In this document: piece by piece, positions 37,735 through 47,036 of the stretch
Layout: each line of letters opens with the position of its first letter
Numbering within the stretch: position 1 is the first letter of the stretch
NCBI GenBank assembly: GCA_947487155.1
Contig: CANKVS010000025.1
Span: 1 to 57,851 of the forward strand
DNA from: an uncultured Flaviramulus sp.
Lineage (GTDB): Bacteria > Bacteroidota > Bacteroidia > Flavobacteriales > Flavobacteriaceae
Length of the DNA: 57,851 nt
Reading direction: 5' to 3'
Program-made: the position numbers and the translations under genes
The notes under the pieces: model-generated
The model's input: the letters and a program-made list of their open reading frames with translations, nothing else
Told to the model about the DNA's origin: nothing
Databases searched by the model: none

Positions 37735-39375
37735 TTACATTAGTTGAAATTCGGCAGCATTAACCATAGCAATTATTAATGCATTAAGGCGTGTTCTTAT
37801 TGTGGTGTCATCACCATTACTAATGTATTGAGACCAAACTCCTGTCCAATAATAATCAGGGAAACCTTCATCAACTAAAAAGCTTTTAAAGTAATTTATC
37901 CTATCGGTATCAATACTTTCTGGATATAACAAATGGGCTATTTCTAAAACCAGTAAATTAGGATCGGACGGGTTTAATGTTTTGTTTTTTGTAAATTCAA
38001 CAGTATCAAGTTGTGCGTGTATATTGCCAGATGTAATCGTGTTTTTACCAATAATTAAGCTTTCAATAAGCTTGTATCTTCCAATTAAGGTATTAGAAGA
38101 AAACCAAATTCTATCAAAACTGGGTTCTTGATAATAAGCAGGGTAGCCAGCAACCGAATCTGGATTGTAAAGTTCCATGCCTGCAGATTTAGAATACGTA
38201 TTATGAATAAAATATAAAAAGAAATTACGATAATAGCGTAAGGCGTCTGTATTTGGATCTGGAAAAGTAACGTTAAACATTGAACATACTTCTGAGAGTA
38301 ATTGAAGCGGACTTTTAACTATTGCTCCAATAATATTATCGGTTTCATCTCCATCGCCAACATCATAAAAATGTTCGCTGGATAATAATGTTTTTACTAC
38401 AGGTAAAATGTCGTAATCATTGTCAATTAGTATTTGCGATAATGGTGTAATAATATCTGTTTCAATGGTTTCATCCCATTCACTTTTTACAAAATAGCGG
38501 TATAATTTTCTGCAATATGCTTTTGCTGTTTCTGGTTGTGCAAAAACCATTTCAACAAAATCGTCTAATTCATCTAGCATTCCGCTAGCCGTATTTCTAC
38601 CATTAATAACTTGATTGTTAAAAGCACTGCTAAAAGTTTTATTATTAGAGTCGTGCTGATTGGCATTGGCATATCCTGTTGGGAGGTTAGTATCTACATC
38701 AATGTCGCTTCGGTCTACCCTTTTTTTAAACCCAGAAAATACTTTTGCAGTTTGTTGAATATCTATTTCTGTGTAATTTGTATAATTACCTTCTCCAATT
38801 TGCTCACCTTTTAAAATAGTAAAGAGTTCTAAATATTCTCTCGCATAGTTTTCATTAGGATTGTTTTTATTGTTTTTAGTATTGTCTAAATAATCAAGCA
38901 TTCCATTGTCGAGTGTTATTTTTTTAGCCAATACTTTTAAGTTGCCATAGGCGTAAAAATCTAAAAGTCTTATATGATCGTAAAAGTATGTTGCTGCTCC
39001 AGTACCAGAGTCTTTACCTACTGTAAAACTAGTGTGTAAAAAAAAGGAAAGTTTGTGTTTTAAGGATACTTGATTTATTGCATTGTACCACCACCATGCG
39101 GTAACATGAGATCGTTTTCTTCCTTGTCCGTCAAAGGAGTTTGGTAATTCAGACGAAGATGTCCAATACCCATCGGGGTTACTTGTTGGAAGTGGATCGT
39201 ATGGTTCAGAAAGTGTATTGGGCAAATCTATAACTAAAGCATTTACAGCTTGAGTTGCTGTCATGCCAATAAAAGTATCTAACTGCTCTTTTGAATAGTT
39301 AAATGTAGCTCTTCTAAGTAGATGTTTAACCTTTCTTAAATCTAAAGTAGTATTAAGTGAGTTAAGTGATGCCAT
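37735..39375 (-). CDS. DUF1800 domain protein
   Basis: 546 residues. The family hallmarks are the N-terminal HLLRRATFNYSKEQLD and the central KLSFFLHTSFTV, NENYAREYLELFTIL, QQTAKVFSGFK and KAYCRKLYRYFV. DUF1800 genes often sit next to DUF1501 genes in many phyla, and the pair is thought to work together in the envelope, but the activity is unknown. No signal peptide is visible at this ATG. It follows the TonB receptor by 113 bases. Confidence 0.88.
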   Translation of the reverse strand: MASLNSLNTTLDLRKVKHLLRRATFNYSKEQLDTFIGMTATQAVNALVIDLPNTLSEPYDPLPTSNPDGYWTSSSELPNSFDGQGRKRSHVTAWWWYNAINQVSLKHKLSFFLHTSFTVGKDSGTGAATYFYDHIRLLDFYAYGNLKVLAKKITLDNGMLDYLDNTKNNKNNPNENYAREYLELFTILKGEQIGEGNYTNYTEIDIQQTAKVFSGFKKRVDRSDIDVDTNLPTGYANANQHDSNNKTFSSAFNNQVINGRNTASGMLDELDDFVEMVFAQPETAKAYCRKLYRYFVKSEWDETIETDIITPLSQILIDNDYDILPVVKTLLSSEHFYDVGDGDETDNIIGAIVKSPLQLLSEVCSMFNVTFPDPNTDALRYYRNFFLYFIHNTYSKSAGMELYNPDSVAGYPAYYQEPSFDRIWFSSNTLIGRYKLIESLIIGKNTITSGNIHAQLDTVEFTKNKTLNPSDPNLLVLEIAHLLYPESIDTDRINYFKSFLVDEGFPDYYWTGVWSQYISNGDDTTIRTRLNALIIAMVNAAEFQLM

Positions 39376-39488
39376 ACCCTAATTTTTTGAAAAATAGATA
39401 AATTTCTATTTATTTTGATTGAAATGTTAAAAAAATCGTTGAAATTCAATGTGTTATGCGTTTAAACGAGAGTTTGAATTTTTTTGTG

Positions 39489-41855
39489 CTAAAAATTAAC
39501 TCTTAAGCTTATATTAGGCGTTATGCCTAAAGATTGGTTTTCAACTTTACTAATTATTGGACCTTCATCTTCGGTTTCGAGGATGGTATAATAAGTATTT
39601 ATAATATTTTTTTTGTTTAAAATATTCCATACAGAAGCACCAATGGTAGCGCGAGCAGTTCTAGATATGTCGAAATTATATGTTGCTGAACAATCGGCAC
39701 GTAAATAATCGTTTAAGTTACTACTGTTTGGCGCTGTGTAATTTATAGTATTTATGAAGCCTTCTTCAATATTAATAGGGGCTGTTGTAGGTTTTCCAGA
39801 GTGCCAATTAAAACCTAAAGCAAGTTTAAGATCGTTATACGTATAAATGCCAGAAAGTGTAAAAGCATGTCTTGTATCTACATTGTTAGGAAAAGGCATC
39901 CCATTATTTAGAGTTGGAAATGTATAATCGTTTTTGCTATACGAATAACTAAACCATGTACTAACAATATCGTTAAATTGTTTGTTTATTAATACATCAA
40001 TGCCTTTTATTTTATAGCTACCAATGCCATTTATAAATTGATATTGGTTTTGGAACCCTTGACTTCTAGTAGTAATACCATCTACTTTTTTAATATATGT
40101 TTCGGCAGTTATTAGGAGTTTGTTTTTGTTGTAATGAATGCCAGCTGAAAACTGCTTGCTTTTTAATATTGGAACTGGATGGATGGTTTTTCCATTATGA
40201 ACTTCTGCTTCTTTGTTGTTATTAGATAAAACCCATCGGCGTTTTTCAATACCTAAAAAATCGTTTTGTAAATCGATAATTTGCGATGAGGTTTGACTTT
40301 TAAATTCACCGAGTAATTCAAATCTAAAGGTTTTTAAAAAACGTTGACTAAAACTTAAACGGGGTTCAATAATTGATTTTTTAAATTTTTTAAAATAGTT
40401 TATTCTACTGCCAAACTTTATGTTTGTTTTTGCATTGTTTGATAAAAAAGAGCCTTCGGAAAATATTGAATGCGTTTTTAGAACTTCTTTTATATAACTC
40501 CTAAAATTAGGATTGTTAACATCTTCAAGATTACTAATACCAATTTCAGAAAATTGATACCCCGTATTTAATTTTAAATGCTCATTAAACGTATAATTTA
40601 AATCTAACTTTACCGATCGATCAAGTACTTCATTTTCTTGAATTAAACGCTGGTTGTTTATAATATCGAAATTGGTAGCATCTAAATCGTAATTAGAAAT
40701 GTGAAATTGTGCAGATGTAGATAAATTATTATACCACTCTCTTATATAAGTTAAACCTGTAGCTGTATTTTGTTGTGATAGTTTGCTGTTTAAAGCTTCG
40801 TTTACATCGTTAATTCTAGATTGTTCTTCGTAGTTAAGCTGATTGTTTACATTTAAGAAATGAAGTCTAATTTTATCTTTTTTAGTAATATCGTATAAAA
40901 ATTTTGCAGTAATATCGTAAAAATAAAAGTCTTCTTTCTTATCAATAGCATTATCGTTTTGACCAAAATTTGTTAAGTCCGAATCCTGAAAAACACGCTT
41001 AAAATATTGGTCGTAGGTTGGAGTGGTTATTAAATCTGTTACAGAGCGGCGGGTTGATAACTGTAACTCGGTGTTTCTTGATAACGGAATTTTAGCAAAA
41101 GCATCGGCGTTAATAAGGTTAAAACCACCACCTGCTTTAAATTCATTGTCTATATCATTGGGGAGTTGAATGTCAATAACACTTGAAATGCCATCACCAT
41201 ATTTAGCTCGTGTACCGTTTTTAAACACATTAATTTCTTTTGTAATATATGGGTTGAAAGCAGATATTAAACCAAAAAAATGCCCAGATTGATACATTTT
41301 AATACCATCCCAAAGCAGCAAATTTTGGTCATGTGTTCCCCCCCTCACATTAATGTTAGAAACGGTTTCATCTAAACTTATAACACCTGGTAGTGCCTGA
41401 ATAGTTTGCAAAATGTCGGGCTCTATTAAACCTGGTAAAATACCAAAAGTGTCTGGTTTAAGTGTTAACGTGCCATCATTTAGTTTGGTTAAACCAGAAG
41501 TTAAATAATTGGTAATTATAACTTCCTTTAATCGCTGCATTCTAAAAGATCTTTTTTTTGCTTTTTTAACACTTATAACCACAAAGCGTTTATTGAGTAA
41601 TTGAAAGTTTAATGTGGTTTCTTTTTTTAAGTTTCTTAAGACTTCATCAAGTGTTATGTTGTCTTTAAGAGGTGTAACTTTTTTACCTTTAATATTAGAA
41701 TCTACGTAAGAGAATACAATATTATATCTTGCTTCAAGAATTTTTAAAACAGCAGATAGCGGTTGCTTTTCTTTTTGAATAGTTTGAGAGTTTATGGAAG
41801 TGAAATTCAAAAAAAATAATAAAATAAGTAGAAAAAGAATTCCTTTTCTATTCAC
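39489..41855 (-). CDS. TonB-dependent outer-membrane receptor with STN domain
   Basis: 788 residues from GTG 41855. Signal peptide 1-23, then an STN domain (about 30-95; PLSAVLKILEARYNIVFSYVD), plug domain (about 120-235; IQALPGVISLDETVSNINVRGGTHDQNLLLWDGI) and a 22-strand beta barrel ending NISLRVNF with a terminal aromatic. STN-bearing receptors pass a signal through FecR to a FecI sigma factor, and both are encoded just upstream. The gene overlaps fecR by eight bases. No SusD partner is nearby, so the cargo is probably not taken up by a SusCD pair. Confidence 0.93.
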   Translation of the reverse strand: MNRKGILFLLILLFFLNFTSINSQTIQKEKQPLSAVLKILEARYNIVFSYVDSNIKGKKVTPLKDNITLDEVLRNLKKETTLNFQLLNKRFVVISVKKAKKRSFRMQRLKEVIITNYLTSGLTKLNDGTLTLKPDTFGILPGLIEPDILQTIQALPGVISLDETVSNINVRGGTHDQNLLLWDGIKMYQSGHFFGLISAFNPYITKEINVFKNGTRAKYGDGISSVIDIQLPNDIDNEFKAGGGFNLINADAFAKIPLSRNTELQLSTRRSVTDLITTPTYDQYFKRVFQDSDLTNFGQNDNAIDKKEDFYFYDITAKFLYDITKKDKIRLHFLNVNNQLNYEEQSRINDVNEALNSKLSQQNTATGLTYIREWYNNLSTSAQFHISNYDLDATNFDIINNQRLIQENEVLDRSVKLDLNYTFNEHLKLNTGYQFSEIGISNLEDVNNPNFRSYIKEVLKTHSIFSEGSFLSNNAKTNIKFGSRINYFKKFKKSIIEPRLSFSQRFLKTFRFELLGEFKSQTSSQIIDLQNDFLGIEKRRWVLSNNNKEAEVHNGKTIHPVPILKSKQFSAGIHYNKNKLLITAETYIKKVDGITTRSQGFQNQYQFINGIGSYKIKGIDVLINKQFNDIVSTWFSYSYSKNDYTFPTLNNGMPFPNNVDTRHAFTLSGIYTYNDLKLALGFNWHSGKPTTAPINIEEGFINTINYTAPNSSNLNDYLRADCSATYNFDISRTARATIGASVWNILNKKNIINTYYTILETEDEGPIISKVENQSLGITPNISLRVNF

Positions 41856-42747
41856 GTTTTAGAGTTATAGTATTGTTAGTTTTACTATATGTTGCACCTA
41901 AAGGTAAGGTAATATTTTTTAAAGCAACATCTATACTATCATGAGAAAAACTACCTGTAAATAATTGTTGCGTATCAATACCGTTTACTTTAAAAGTTAC
42001 GTTGTATTGCCTCTCAAACTCTGCAATAACTTCTTTATAGGGTAAGCTTTTAAACAAGCTTTCGTTACTTAACCACGAAGGCGATAAGCGATTTTCTTTT
42101 TCTTTAGCAATTAGTTTCCCATCAATAATTAAAAAGCTGTCTCCAGGTTTTAATTTTGTTTCTTGAGAATTAAAAGTAACGCCTACTAATCCTTCGTAGC
42201 AAATAACTTCAAAATAATGATCTCGTTGTTTTACATTAAATTGAGTACCATAAACCGTAACGGTTCCTGATTTTGTAATAACATTAAATGTAGAACCTTT
42301 AGCAACTTTAAAAAAAGCTTCGCCTGTTAATTCTACATGACGCTCTTGGTTCCATGATTTTTTATTGAATACTATTAGCGATTTGGCATTAAGGGCAACG
42401 CTAGAAGCATCAGGCAATTCTATGGTTGTTTTTTGAGCGTATTCTGTTGTTATTGTAGTGTCTAAAGTTGTTGTGTAATAATATAAACTAAAACAAATGG
42501 CAAGAATTGCAGCAACACGCATAAATGGTTTAAACCAATGTGTTGTAGTTTGCGCTTTAGTGCTTTTAATTTTTGATAATACGTTTTCTAACTCGGTAGA
42601 TGTATTATAATTATTAGCTTTAAAAGCTTGCACGCTGTTATTTAACTTTATTAAATCATCGTAATCTTCAAGGTTTTTAAACGCTTGTAGTTCTTGATCA
42701 TTTAGGTTGTTATCTAACCATTTCGATATTAAAATTTCTTTGTCCAT
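41848..42747 (-). CDS. FecR family anti-sigma/sigma regulator
   Basis: 299 residues. N-terminal cytoplasmic part (1-75, ISKWLDNNLNDQELQAFKNL), one membrane segment (about 78-93), a FecR domain (about 100-205; TTIELPDASSVALNAKSLIVFNKKSWNQERHVELTGEAFFKVAKGS) and a C-terminal DUF4974-type domain (about 230-299; YKEVIAEFERQYNVTFKVNG). It relays receptor occupancy to the FecI sigma factor. A shared AT-rich element ending in AGGGTAGGAA lies 40 bases before its ATG. Confidence 0.94.
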   Translation of the reverse strand: MDKEILISKWLDNNLNDQELQAFKNLEDYDDLIKLNNSVQAFKANNYNTSTELENVLSKIKSTKAQTTTHWFKPFMRVAAILAICFSLYYYTTTLDTTITTEYAQKTTIELPDASSVALNAKSLIVFNKKSWNQERHVELTGEAFFKVAKGSTFNVITKSGTVTVYGTQFNVKQRDHYFEVICYEGLVGVTFNSQETKLKPGDSFLIIDGKLIAKEKENRLSPSWLSNESLFKSLPYKEVIAEFERQYNVTFKVNGIDTQQLFTGSFSHDSIDVALKNITLPLGATYSKTNNTITLKRE

Positions 42748-42785
42748 AATTCTTATACAACTATATAACAGTTAACTTTTATTTT

Positions 42786-42830
42786 TTCCTACCCTAACAA
42801 TAAAAAAATCAAAAAATAAATTCCAAAAAA
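42786..42830 (-). promoter_or_regulatory. Candidate FecI-type promoter of fecR
   Basis: On the minus strand this reads TTGGAATTT, an AT-rich spacer containing TTTTTTGA, and TTAGGGTAGGAA. The same order of elements is found on the plus strand at 43432-43470 ahead of the divergent lipoprotein gene. Two such elements flanking one sigma gene suggest they are promoters read by that sigma factor. Confidence 0.55.
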
Positions 42831-42838
42831 GTAATTTT

Positions 42839-42864
42839 CTAACAACTAACAACTAATAACTAAC
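42839..42864. repeat. CTAACAA heptamer tract abutting the fecI stop
   Basis: Two perfect CTAACAA units, one CTAATAA and a partial fourth, ending one base before the fecI stop codon (42866-42868 on the plus strand). It uses the same unit as the nine-copy tract at 18704-18766. Confidence 0.7.
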
Positions 42865-42865
42865 A

Positions 42866-43381
42866 TCACAACTCCTTAATATCCTCTCGCAATTTTTTCA
42901 ACGCACCATAAATACGTTTTTCAACTGCTTTGGTAGAAATGTCTAAAAGTGCAGCTATTTCTTTAAAACGTTTACCTTCAACTCTGTTCATCATAAAAGC
43001 AACACGTTGTGGTTCGGTTAAATTAGCTAAGGCGCGTTGTAGTTTATCTCTGTATTCATTCTCTTGCATTAAAAACTCAGGGCTTTCGTTAGTATGCATT
43101 TTAGGTTTGGTTTGTTGGTGTTTTAAAACCACTTTTTGGTGGGCCACTTCATTTAGCATTAAATTATTGGCTGTGGTAAATACAAAACTTTTAGCTTTTT
43201 CGGGGGTAATTTTAGCACAGTTTTGCCACAACTTAACAAAAGCCTCTTGTACTTTATCTTTTGGATTTAGTAAGTCGCCAAACTTATAGTATAAAAAATG
43301 GTGTAAATCTTTAGAGTGTTTATTAAAGATGGAAGAAAAAATACGTTCCTCGCAAATATTATCATGTAATTGTTTTTCCAT
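42866..43381 (-). CDS. FecI-type ECF sigma factor
   Basis: 171 residues with region 2 (about 20-85; NKHSKDLHHFLYYKFGDLLNPKDKVQEAFVKLWQN) and region 4 (about 115-165; EPQRVAFMMNRVEGKRFKEIAALLDISTKAVEKRIYGAL). The DIS-T-KAVEKRI helix is typical for FecI-like sigma factors of Bacteroidota. It is divergent from the lipoprotein gene and followed by fecR and the TonB receptor, so it likely drives both directions. Confidence 0.93.
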   Translation of the reverse strand: MEKQLHDNICEERIFSSIFNKHSKDLHHFLYYKFGDLLNPKDKVQEAFVKLWQNCAKITPEKAKSFVFTTANNLMLNEVAHQKVVLKHQQTKPKMHTNESPEFLMQENEYRDKLQRALANLTEPQRVAFMMNRVEGKRFKEIAALLDISTKAVEKRIYGALKKLREDIKEL

Positions 43382-43431
43382 ATAAAATAAGTGCTTATGC
43401 TACTAAAATAAGACTTTTTGGGGTTTTGGAA

Positions 43432-43470
43432 TTTGGAATTTTAATTTTTTTTGAATTATGAGGGTAGGAA
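43432..43470 (+). promoter_or_regulatory. Candidate FecI-type promoter of the lipoprotein gene
   Basis: TTTGGAATTTTAA, a T run with TTTTTTGAATTATG and AGGGTAGGAA. It matches the element ahead of fecR on the opposite strand. It overlaps the upstream ATG at 43458, which is one reason to place the lipoprotein start at 43530. Confidence 0.55.
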
Positions 43471-43529
43471 TTTTTAATCTTATCCTGTTTTATAATAAAA
43501 ATGCCATGTTTAACCCAAATTTAAAAATC

Positions 43530-45293
43530 ATGAAAACTAAAATGAAATCATTATTACTATTACCTTTTTTTGCCCTTTTAATGTTTATGTCTTGTCAGGA
43601 AGAAGTTATTGAAATAACAGAACCTAATGAGGCAGAAGCACTTGTTGCCGATTCTGCTTTAACAACTTTAATAAGTTCTGCATCTAAAATGGATGGATCT
43701 AAAGATAACATTATAGATAAAGCAAGTTGTTTATCTATAGAATTACCTGTTACGGTTGTTGTTAATGGTCTTGAAATTATAATCGATTCAGAAGAAGATT
43801 ATAAAGTTATTGAAGCTATTTTTAATGAATTTGAAGAGGATGACGATCGTTTAGAAATTGTTTTTCCTATTACAATAATTACAGAAAATCATGACGATAT
43901 CGTAATTAATAATGCAGATGAATTAGAAACGTTTGTTAAAGAATGTAGAGGTGAAAATGAAGAAGATGACGATATTGAATGTATCGATTTTCAATACCCA
44001 ATTTCGTTTTCAGTGTACAATACAGACTTTGAAGTTATTGATGTCATTTCAGTTGAAAACGATAGACAATTATACCGTTTTATAAAACGTGTTAGAAACT
44101 CAGAATTTTTAGCAAGTCTAAATTTTCCAGTAACTATGGTTTTAGCAGATGGAACAGAAATAATTGTAAACAATAACGAAGAGTTACAACGTACAATTGA
44201 AGATGCAAAAGATGCTTGTGATGAGGATGATGATAACGATTATGGTGATGACGATTTTACAAAAGAACGTTTAGATGAGTATTTACAAATTTGCCCATGG
44301 GTAGTATACGAGTTTAAAAGAAACAATCAAGATAATACTGCTGGTTATAAAGAGTATGCTTTAAACTTTAAAGAAGACGGTGTTGTAAAAATGCGCGCTA
44401 GAAATGGCGATATATTAACTGGTATTTGGAGTACTCGTGTAACAGATAGAGGTGCACTTTTAAAGTTAGAATTTGATACCCTAGCAGACTTTACTTTAGA
44501 ATGGATTGTATACGATATTGAGTATGGTAAAATAAAACTATACCAAGAAGGAGGAAACCGAATTATCATGAAGAAAAATTGTGATGTGGTTATTGATATT
44601 ACTAAAGAAAGAATTAAAAACTACTTACAAGAATGCTTATGGAGAATTACTAGACTAAGTATTGATGGTACAGATAACGAAAAAGATTATATAGGAACAC
44701 CATTTAAATTCTTTGAAAATGATGTAGTTAAATTACGAGTAGAAGGAGAATTGCTAGAAGGAACGTATAATATTCTAGCCTATAATACAGAAGGATTTGT
44801 ATTGCAAATTAATTTAGAAGGCAGACCTAACTTACAGTTAGAGTGGTTTGTTACTTTGTTAGAACCAGGCTTAATTAAGTTAGAATCTTTAGGCAACAGA
44901 GAAAACAAAATGGCATTAAAACGATTTTGTGCAGATGGTGATGAAGATATCAACTATATAAATGATGTTGTAACCGCAGGAGAATGGGAAGTAGCTTTAT
45001 ATGAAGATGGCGATAATGATGAAACAGAAAACTATATCGATTATGTAATAGGTTTTAATGAAAACGGAGCCTTATTTGCTGAGGGTGATGGAAATAACTT
45101 TTCTGGTTCTTGGTTAGCTTATAGAAATGAAGGTTTATATCTAGGTTTAAATTTTGGAACTCAAGACGAACCATTTAGCGAATTAAAACATAGATGGAAA
45201 ATAGTAAAGATTACTCCAAATAGAATTGAGTTAAAAGATTTAAGCTCAACAGGAGAAATAGAACGCATATTAGTACTTGAAAAAAGAGAATAA
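43530..45293 (+). CDS. Large acidic repeat-built lipoprotein
   Basis: 587 residues from ATG 43530. A lipoprotein signal with lipobox MFMSC (Cys near 22) implies export to the outer membrane. Residues about 60-240 hold four related units of the form (F/L/Y)P-V/I-T/S ... I-I-V-N-N ... E-L, separated by acidic stretches (EEDDD, NEEDDD, DEDDDNDYGDDD). Then come three lipocalin-like units of about 105 residues beginning KERLDEYLQICPWVVYEF, KERIKNYLQECLWRITRL and VTAGEWEVALYE. I do not recognise a named family. It diverges from fecI and may supply ligand to the TonB receptor. Confidence 0.8.
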   Translation: MKTKMKSLLLLPFFALLMFMSCQEEVIEITEPNEAEALVADSALTTLISSASKMDGSKDNIIDKASCLSIELPVTVVVNGLEIIIDSEEDYKVIEAIFNEFEEDDDRLEIVFPITIITENHDDIVINNADELETFVKECRGENEEDDDIECIDFQYPISFSVYNTDFEVIDVISVENDRQLYRFIKRVRNSEFLASLNFPVTMVLADGTEIIVNNNEELQRTIEDAKDACDEDDDNDYGDDDFTKERLDEYLQICPWVVYEFKRNNQDNTAGYKEYALNFKEDGVVKMRARNGDILTGIWSTRVTDRGALLKLEFDTLADFTLEWIVYDIEYGKIKLYQEGGNRIIMKKNCDVVIDITKERIKNYLQECLWRITRLSIDGTDNEKDYIGTPFKFFENDVVKLRVEGELLEGTYNILAYNTEGFVLQINLEGRPNLQLEWFVTLLEPGLIKLESLGNRENKMALKRFCADGDEDINYINDVVTAGEWEVALYEDGDNDETENYIDYVIGFNENGALFAEGDGNNFSGSWLAYRNEGLYLGLNFGTQDEPFSELKHRWKIVKITPNRIELKDLSSTGEIERILVLEKRE

Positions 45294-45364
45294 TTATGTT
45301 TTTGGTAAAAAGGAAAACTTAAGCCTTTTCGGTTTGTTAGGTTAATTAAATAAGTTTCCTTTAT

Positions 45365-45401
45365 AAGGGCTGTCAAATTAAACGTTTTGACAGCCCTTTT
45401 T
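45365..45401 (+). terminator. Intrinsic terminator after the lipoprotein gene
   Basis: AAGGGCTGTCAAA (45365-45377), an 8-base loop, TTTGACAGCCCTT (45386-45398), then a T run. The rest of the gap to ffh (to 45650) holds no gene, only the ffh promoter box. Confidence 0.92.
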
Positions 45402-45594
45402 TTATAGATTAATACTTCAATAATATGTTTTAAACCCTTAAATCAAAAATATATCCTTCAGTTTTTTGTCCAAGAAATAATAATTTGTCATTCCCATAAC
45501 ACATAGTTTTTTTGTTCAACCTATCCAATAAAAAGCAATAAACAAGAATAGGTTAAAATGGGAATCTGTTTAAAGAAAAAACAAAATAATTCTT

Positions 45595-45602
45595 TACTTT
45601 TG
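45595..45602 (+). promoter_or_regulatory. ffh promoter -7 box
   Basis: TACTTTTG matches TAnnTTTG, 48 bases before the ffh ATG. An open frame that starts further upstream (45558) reads through this box, which argues for the internal start. Confidence 0.6.
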
Positions 45603-45650
45603 CAGCTTGATTTATACGATGAATCTGTACTTAAAATTTCAATAAAAATT

Positions 45651-46979
45651 ATGTTTAATAATTTAAGCGATAAACTAGATAAAGCGTTACACGTTCTTAA
45701 AGGGCATGGAAGCATCACCGAGGTAAATGTAGCAGAAACGTTAAAAGAAGTAAGACGTGCCTTATTAGATGCCGATGTTAACTTTAAAATAGCTAAACAA
45801 TTTACCAATAGCGTTAAAGAAAAAGCACTTGGGCAAAATGTACTTACCACATTGCAACCAGGGCAACTTATGGTAAAAATTGTTAAGGATGAGCTTACCG
45901 AACTTATGGGAGGCGATGCCGAGGGAATTAACCTTTCTGGTACACCTAGTATTATTTTAATGTCTGGTTTACAAGGTTCTGGTAAAACCACGTTTTCTGG
46001 AAAACTTGCTAATTATCTTAAAAATAAAAAAAACAAAAAACCATTATTAGTAGCCTGCGATGTATATCGCCCTGCTGCGATAGATCAATTACATGTTGTT
46101 GGAGATCAAATAGGTGTTGAGGTTTTTAGCGATAGAGGTAATAACGATCCTGTTGCCATTTCTAAAGCAGCAATTGCACATGCAAAAGCTAATGGTTTTA
46201 ATGTGGTAATTATTGATACTGCTGGTCGTTTGGCTGTAGACGAAGCGATGATGACCGAAATATCAAACATTCACAAAGCTATTCAGCCTCAAGAAACTTT
46301 GTTTGTAGTCGATTCTATGACAGGGCAAGATGCCGTAAATACAGCCAAAGTTTTTAACGATACATTAAATTTTGATGGTGTTATTCTAACAAAATTAGAT
46401 GGTGACACTAGGGGTGGAGCAGCAATTTCAATTAAATCTGTTGTAAATAAACCCATTAAGTTTATTGGTACAGGAGAGAAAATGGAAGCTATTGATGTGT
46501 TCTATCCATCACGTATGGCAGATCGTATTCTTGGAATGGGAGATGTCGTGTCGTTAGTTGAACGTGCACAAGAACAGTTTGATGAGGTTGAAGCTAGAAA
46601 ACTTCAAAAGAAAATAGCAAAAAACCAATTTGGTTTTGATGATTTCTTAAAGCAAATTCAGCAAATCAAGAAAATGGGGAATATGAAAGACCTTGTTGGA
46701 ATGATTCCAGGTGCTGGAAAAATGATGAAAGATGTCGATATTGATGATGATGCTTTTAAAGGAATAGAAGCTATTATTCATTCTATGACACCCAAAGAAC
46801 GCAGTAATCCTTCCATTATAAATGCTAGTAGAAAAAAACGTATAGGAAGTGGTTCTGGTACATCTGTTCAGCAAGTAAACCAGCTGTTAAAGCAATTTAA
46901 TCAAATGAGTAAAATGATGAAAATGATGCAAGGTGGTGGCGGAAAGAAGATGATGCAAATGATGAAAGGGATGCGTTGA
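45651..46979 (+). CDS. ffh: Signal recognition particle protein Ffh
   Basis: 442 residues from ATG 45651 (MFNNLSDKLDKALHVLKGHG). It binds signal sequences and SRP RNA and docks to FtsY. N domain about 1-90, GTPase G domain about 95-295 (GLQGSGKTTFSGKLANYL, DVYRPAAIDQL, IDTAGRLAVDE, TKLDGDTRGGAA), methionine-rich M domain about 325-442 (GSGTSVQQVNQLLKQFNQM). The upstream 31 codons of the open frame lack Ffh similarity and span the promoter. The gene ends 5 bases before the left arm of the inverted repeat that encloses the next ORF. Confidence 0.97.
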   Translation: MFNNLSDKLDKALHVLKGHGSITEVNVAETLKEVRRALLDADVNFKIAKQFTNSVKEKALGQNVLTTLQPGQLMVKIVKDELTELMGGDAEGINLSGTPSIILMSGLQGSGKTTFSGKLANYLKNKKNKKPLLVACDVYRPAAIDQLHVVGDQIGVEVFSDRGNNDPVAISKAAIAHAKANGFNVVIIDTAGRLAVDEAMMTEISNIHKAIQPQETLFVVDSMTGQDAVNTAKVFNDTLNFDGVILTKLDGDTRGGAAISIKSVVNKPIKFIGTGEKMEAIDVFYPSRMADRILGMGDVVSLVERAQEQFDEVEARKLQKKIAKNQFGFDDFLKQIQQIKKMGNMKDLVGMIPGAGKMMKDVDIDDDAFKGIEAIIHSMTPKERSNPSIINASRKKRIGSGSGTSVQQVNQLLKQFNQMSKMMKMMQGGGGKKMMQMMKGMR

Positions 46980-46984
46980 TTTTT

Positions 46985-47010
46985 AGTTTTCAGTCACAGT
47001 CGCAGTTTTT
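46985..47010. repeat. Left inverted arm enclosing the four-helix-bundle gene
   Basis: Positions 46987-47009 (TTTTCAGTCACAGTCGCAG and following TTTT) are the exact reverse complement of 47454-47476. The arm begins a few bases after the ffh stop. Confidence 0.85.
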
Positions 47011-47036
47011 AGTAGTTATTAAAGAATTAAATAAAA

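Noticed and set aside
39375..39388. AGGGTATGG before DUF1800 as another FecI-type element
   Set aside because: It differs in the core (GGTATGG instead of GGTAGG), overlaps the start codon and lacks the upstream GGAATTT part.
43458..43529. ATG at 43458 as the lipoprotein start
   Set aside because: It overlaps the AGGGTAGGAA element and would put 24 residues before a standard lipoprotein signal.
45521..45991. 156-residue minus-strand frame
   Set aside because: It is antisense to ffh, with no domain, and arises from codon bias of the real gene.
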